6,769 nt of DNA, taken from the NCBI GenBank assembly GCA_004556565.1, contig SFGN01000103.1, positions 1 to 6,769 of the forward strand. The letters are read 5' to 3'. The notes beneath the pieces are model-generated. The model made no database searches, was not told where the DNA came from, and saw only the letters and a list, made by a program, of their open reading frames with translations. The position numbers and the translations under genes were made by a program. This document shows positions 5,743 to 6,769 of this stretch, piece by piece. The stretch comes from Lachnospiraceae bacterium (GTDB taxonomy: Bacteria > Bacillota_A > Clostridia > Lachnospirales > Lachnospiraceae). How positions within the stretch are numbered: the stretch's first letter is position 1; every line of letters starts with the position of its first letter.

Positions 5743-5982
5743 CTACATCGTTCGGATCGTGCCTTGTAGTACGTCATGCTTCAAAATGCCCGCAAACCCG
5801 CATGAATACTGGCTTTTTTATCGAACTGCCTGTTGCGGAGTATCTGAAAATATCGCCTAATATTGGCTCGTTTTGCACTCAAATCGAACCTGCTATTAGA
5901 CAAATATTAGACAGATTTTCAGCTGTCACCCCAAACACCGGGGACTCTTTGGAACTATCTTACCCAATAATTTGACATTGTT
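5743..5982. other. Non-coding leader between the att core and the RepA gene
   Basis: I see no credible gene here. The short open frames that begin in the tRNA fragment (GFEPPTYRLG type) are a well-known artefact of translating tRNA sequence. The segment contains a tandem 11-bp direct repeat at 5894-5913 and a TTGCGG (5833-5838) / TAATAT (5858-5863) pair with a 19-base spacer that could be a weak promoter. A short CCCC/GGGG hairpin (5929-5932 with 5940-5943) is also present. It could hold the promoter and long leader of the repA gene. Confidence 0.5.
5894..5913. repeat. Two tandem TATTAGACA repeats, 11-bp period
   Basis: TATTAGACA occurs at 5894-5902 and 5905-5913, so the start-to-start distance is 11 bases, about one helical turn. 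This places both copies on the same DNA face, as expected for cooperative protein binding. The binding protein is unknown; integrase, RepA or ParB are candidates by position. Confidence 0.45.
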
Positions 5983-6021
5983 CAAGAGGAAGAAAGCGTA
6001 AGCTGACTTCCTCTTGTTTTT
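5983..6021 (+). terminator. Terminator or attenuator in the repA leader
   Basis: CAAGAGGAAG (5983-5992) pairs perfectly with CTTCCTCTTG (6007-6016), followed by TTTTT at 6017-6021. It ends 12 bases before the repA ribosome binding site. It either stops read-through from the left into repA or acts as an attenuator in a repA leader transcript. A TTGACA at 5972-5977 just before it has no matching -10 at the proper distance. Confidence 0.7.
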
Positions 6022-6047
6022 ATATACAGATGCAGGAGGTGACGCCT

Positions 6048-6413
6048 ATGTCGTTAAATCTACCCTATTACTACGGTCATTCCGGTGAACAATACGCTTT
6101 CTTCCGTATCCCCAAATTGTTGCTGACCGATGACCGCTTTGCTGAAATCTCGACCGATGCCAAACTGCTGTACGGACTGCTGCTGGATCGTATGGAGTTG
6201 TCCTATCGGAACGGCTGGATCGACGAGCAGAATCGCGTCTTTATTATCTTTACAGCGGAGGAGGTCATGTCCACTTTGCGCTGCCGTTCTGAGAAAGCGG
6301 CACGGCTTTTCTCTGAATTGGACAGCGCCAAGGGCATCGGTCTAATTGAGCGTAAACGGCAAGGGCTGGGGCGGCCTACGCTGATTTATGTGAAAAACTT
6401 TTCTGGTGCGTAA
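6048..6413 (+). CDS. repA: RepA N-terminal domain replication initiator, apparently truncated
   Basis: The 121-residue product matches the replication initiator protein A N-terminal domain found in Firmicute plasmids and clostridial conjugative elements. The order of motifs is characteristic: YYYGHSGEQYAFFRIPKLLL (7-26), then STDAKLLYGLLLDRMELS (35-52), RNGWIDEQNRVFIIFTAEEV (54-73), a helix-turn-helix around STLRCRSEKAARLFSEL, and GLIERKRQGLGRPTLIYVKNF. The ATG at 6048 has AGGAGGTGA at 6034-6042; the ATG at 6030 precedes that site and is rejected. Family members known to me continue well past this point, with a variable linker and a C-terminal domain. Here a stop follows KNFSGA, so the protein is either a naturally short initiator or a truncated one. 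The iteron-like repeats just downstream and the ParA gene support a replication/partition locus. Confidence 0.8.
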   Translation: MSLNLPYYYGHSGEQYAFFRIPKLLLTDDRFAEISTDAKLLYGLLLDRMELSYRNGWIDEQNRVFIIFTAEEVMSTLRCRSEKAARLFSELDSAKGIGLIERKRQGLGRPTLIYVKNFSGA

Positions 6414-6624
6414 TGTGGTTTATTTCAACTTCAATACGCCATTTTCGCCGCAGGATTATTCTGCAATTTCCAGAGATTCGATAATCGAATTTCAAGACAT
6501 TCGATTTCCGAACTTCTGGACATTCGATAATCGAAATCTAATAAGACTGAGATATAGCAAGACTGAGAATAGAAAGAATACCACCCGAAAAAAGAATAAC
6601 TGTAAGAAGCAACAGCTTTGTTAG
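6414..6624 (+). pseudogene. Possible frame-disrupted remainder of the RepA linker region
   Basis: After the repA stop, the frame starting at 6406 stays open to 6624, and another frame reads SKSNKTEI around 6535. Both resemble the polar, asparagine/lysine/threonine-rich linker that follows the N-terminal domain in RepA proteins. The resemblance is split over two frames (a 10-bp direct repeat AAGACTGAGA at 6543 and 6559 is read in different frames). No Shine-Dalgarno or good start is seen for the open frame. I read this as decayed coding sequence that now holds iterons. A real small gene is possible but unsupported, and no typical RepA C-terminal domain is visible before the terminator. Confidence 0.4.
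6453..6544. repeat. 23-bp iteron-like tandem repeats downstream of the RepA domain
   Basis: Units start at 6476, 6499 and 6522, an exact 23-bp period. Each begins with ATTCGAT; the first is ATTCGATAATCGAAT, the second ATTCGATTTCCGAAC, and the third ATTCGATAATCGAAA. A degenerate fourth unit (6453-6475) shares only its second half. Units one and three are themselves nearly palindromic. In RepA_N-type replicons the origin iterons are known to lie within or just after the coding region for the DNA-binding domain, which fits this position. Confidence 0.65.
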
Positions 6625-6627
6625 AAC

Positions 6628-6650
6628 AGGGGCCGCAAGGCTCCTTTTTT
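6628..6650 (+). terminator. Terminator upstream of parA
   Basis: AGGGGCC (6628-6634) and GGCTCCT (6639-6645) form a 7-bp stem with one G-T pair and a GCAA tetraloop, followed by a T-run to 6650. It closes the repA region and lies only a few bases before the parA ribosome binding site, so it may act as an attenuator for parA. Confidence 0.75.
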
Positions 6651-6668
6651 GTTGGAGGAGGTGTCCCA

Positions 6669-6769
6669 TTGAAAACAATCGCACTGGCAAATCAGAAGGG
6701 CGGCGTGGGTAAGACCACCACAGCCGCCAGCCTCGGCATTGGTCTTTCTCGGCAAGGTAAAAAAGTCCT
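6669..6769 (+). CDS. parA: ParA-family partition ATPase, N-terminal part
   Basis: Only the first 33 codons are inside the window. The start is MKTIALANQKGGVGKTTTAA, with the deviant Walker A motif KGGVGKTT typical of ParA/Soj/MinD-type ATPases; the signature lysine is in the second codon of that motif. ParA proteins use ATP-dependent DNA binding, with a ParB partner, to segregate plasmids or excised elements. The start is TTG at 6669, supported by GGAGGAGG at 6654-6661 with a 7-base gap; no better in-frame start is seen. The position directly after a RepA domain gene is the usual order in clostridial conjugative elements. The gene continues beyond the right edge. Confidence 0.93.
   Translation, partial: MKTIALANQKGGVGKTTTAASLGIGLSRQGKKV

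Noticed and set aside
5698..5780. Complete tRNA-Arg gene
   Set aside because: The 5' anticodon stem strand, D-arm and 5' acceptor strand are missing; pairing stops at the anticodon loop.
5925..5945. GC-rich hairpin as a riboswitch or terminator
   Set aside because: Only 4 bp pair cleanly, no T-run follows, and no known riboswitch core is recognisable.
5639..5975. Open frames reading ERIRTSDL and GFEPPTYRLG
   Set aside because: These are translations of the minus-strand tRNA 3' half, a familiar annotation artefact; no ribosome binding site or family supports them.
5972..5977. Perfect TTGACA as -35 of a repA promoter
   Set aside because: No acceptable -10 lies 16-18 bases downstream; that stretch is part of the terminator stem-loop.
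6453..6544. CRISPR-like array
   Set aside because: The 23-bp units are contiguous and lack unique spacers; they fit iterons rather than CRISPR repeats.

Overview
The window looks like the recombination/replication end of an integrative mobile element from a low- to mid-GC Gram-positive bacterium. A gut Clostridia lineage (Oscillospiraceae/Lachnospiraceae-like) is the most likely host. The basis is the strong AGGAGG-type ribosome binding sites, the two small excisionase-type HTH proteins, the tyrosine integrase, and a RepA-N/ParA pair of the kind known from clostridial ICEs. The species cannot be fixed from the sequence alone.

Left part (1-1400): a small MerR/excisionase-type HTH gene (50-289) converges with an unrecognised, more AT-rich minus-strand gene (344-1264). 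Their 3' ends lie in one long imperfect inverted repeat (263-368) whose centre is a terminator-like hairpin. A short divergent control region (1265-1399) separates the minus-strand gene from the next operon. It holds an extended -10 motif and a 9-bp stem-loop just before a ribosome binding site.

Centre (1400-5530): an unknown 189-aa gene is translationally coupled to a D5/P4-type SF3 helicase (replication protein). The helicase has no recognisable primase domain and has an N-terminal tail with repeated I-P-x-G motifs. Next come a 65-aa excisionase-like HTH protein, a strong terminator, and a complete 471-aa tyrosine recombinase with all catalytic residues. This is a self-contained replicate/excise/integrate module.

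Junction (5531-6047): an int-proximal region with repeated TGYAAGCA motifs is followed by a 14-bp-stem bidirectional terminator. It abuts a 45-bp 3' half of a tRNA-Arg(CCT) gene on the minus strand, which is the probable attachment core. The tRNA 5' half is absent, so the right side is not a simple chromosomal tRNA locus. It is either a second element inserted into the same tRNA, or the other end of the same element (a circular or tandem attP).

Right part (5743-6769): a leader of about 300 bp with an 11-bp direct repeat and a terminator precedes a 121-aa RepA N-terminal domain gene. The usual C-terminal part is not seen. It is followed by 23-bp iteron-like repeats whose period is not a multiple of three, a small terminator, and the start of a ParA ATPase gene that runs off the window.
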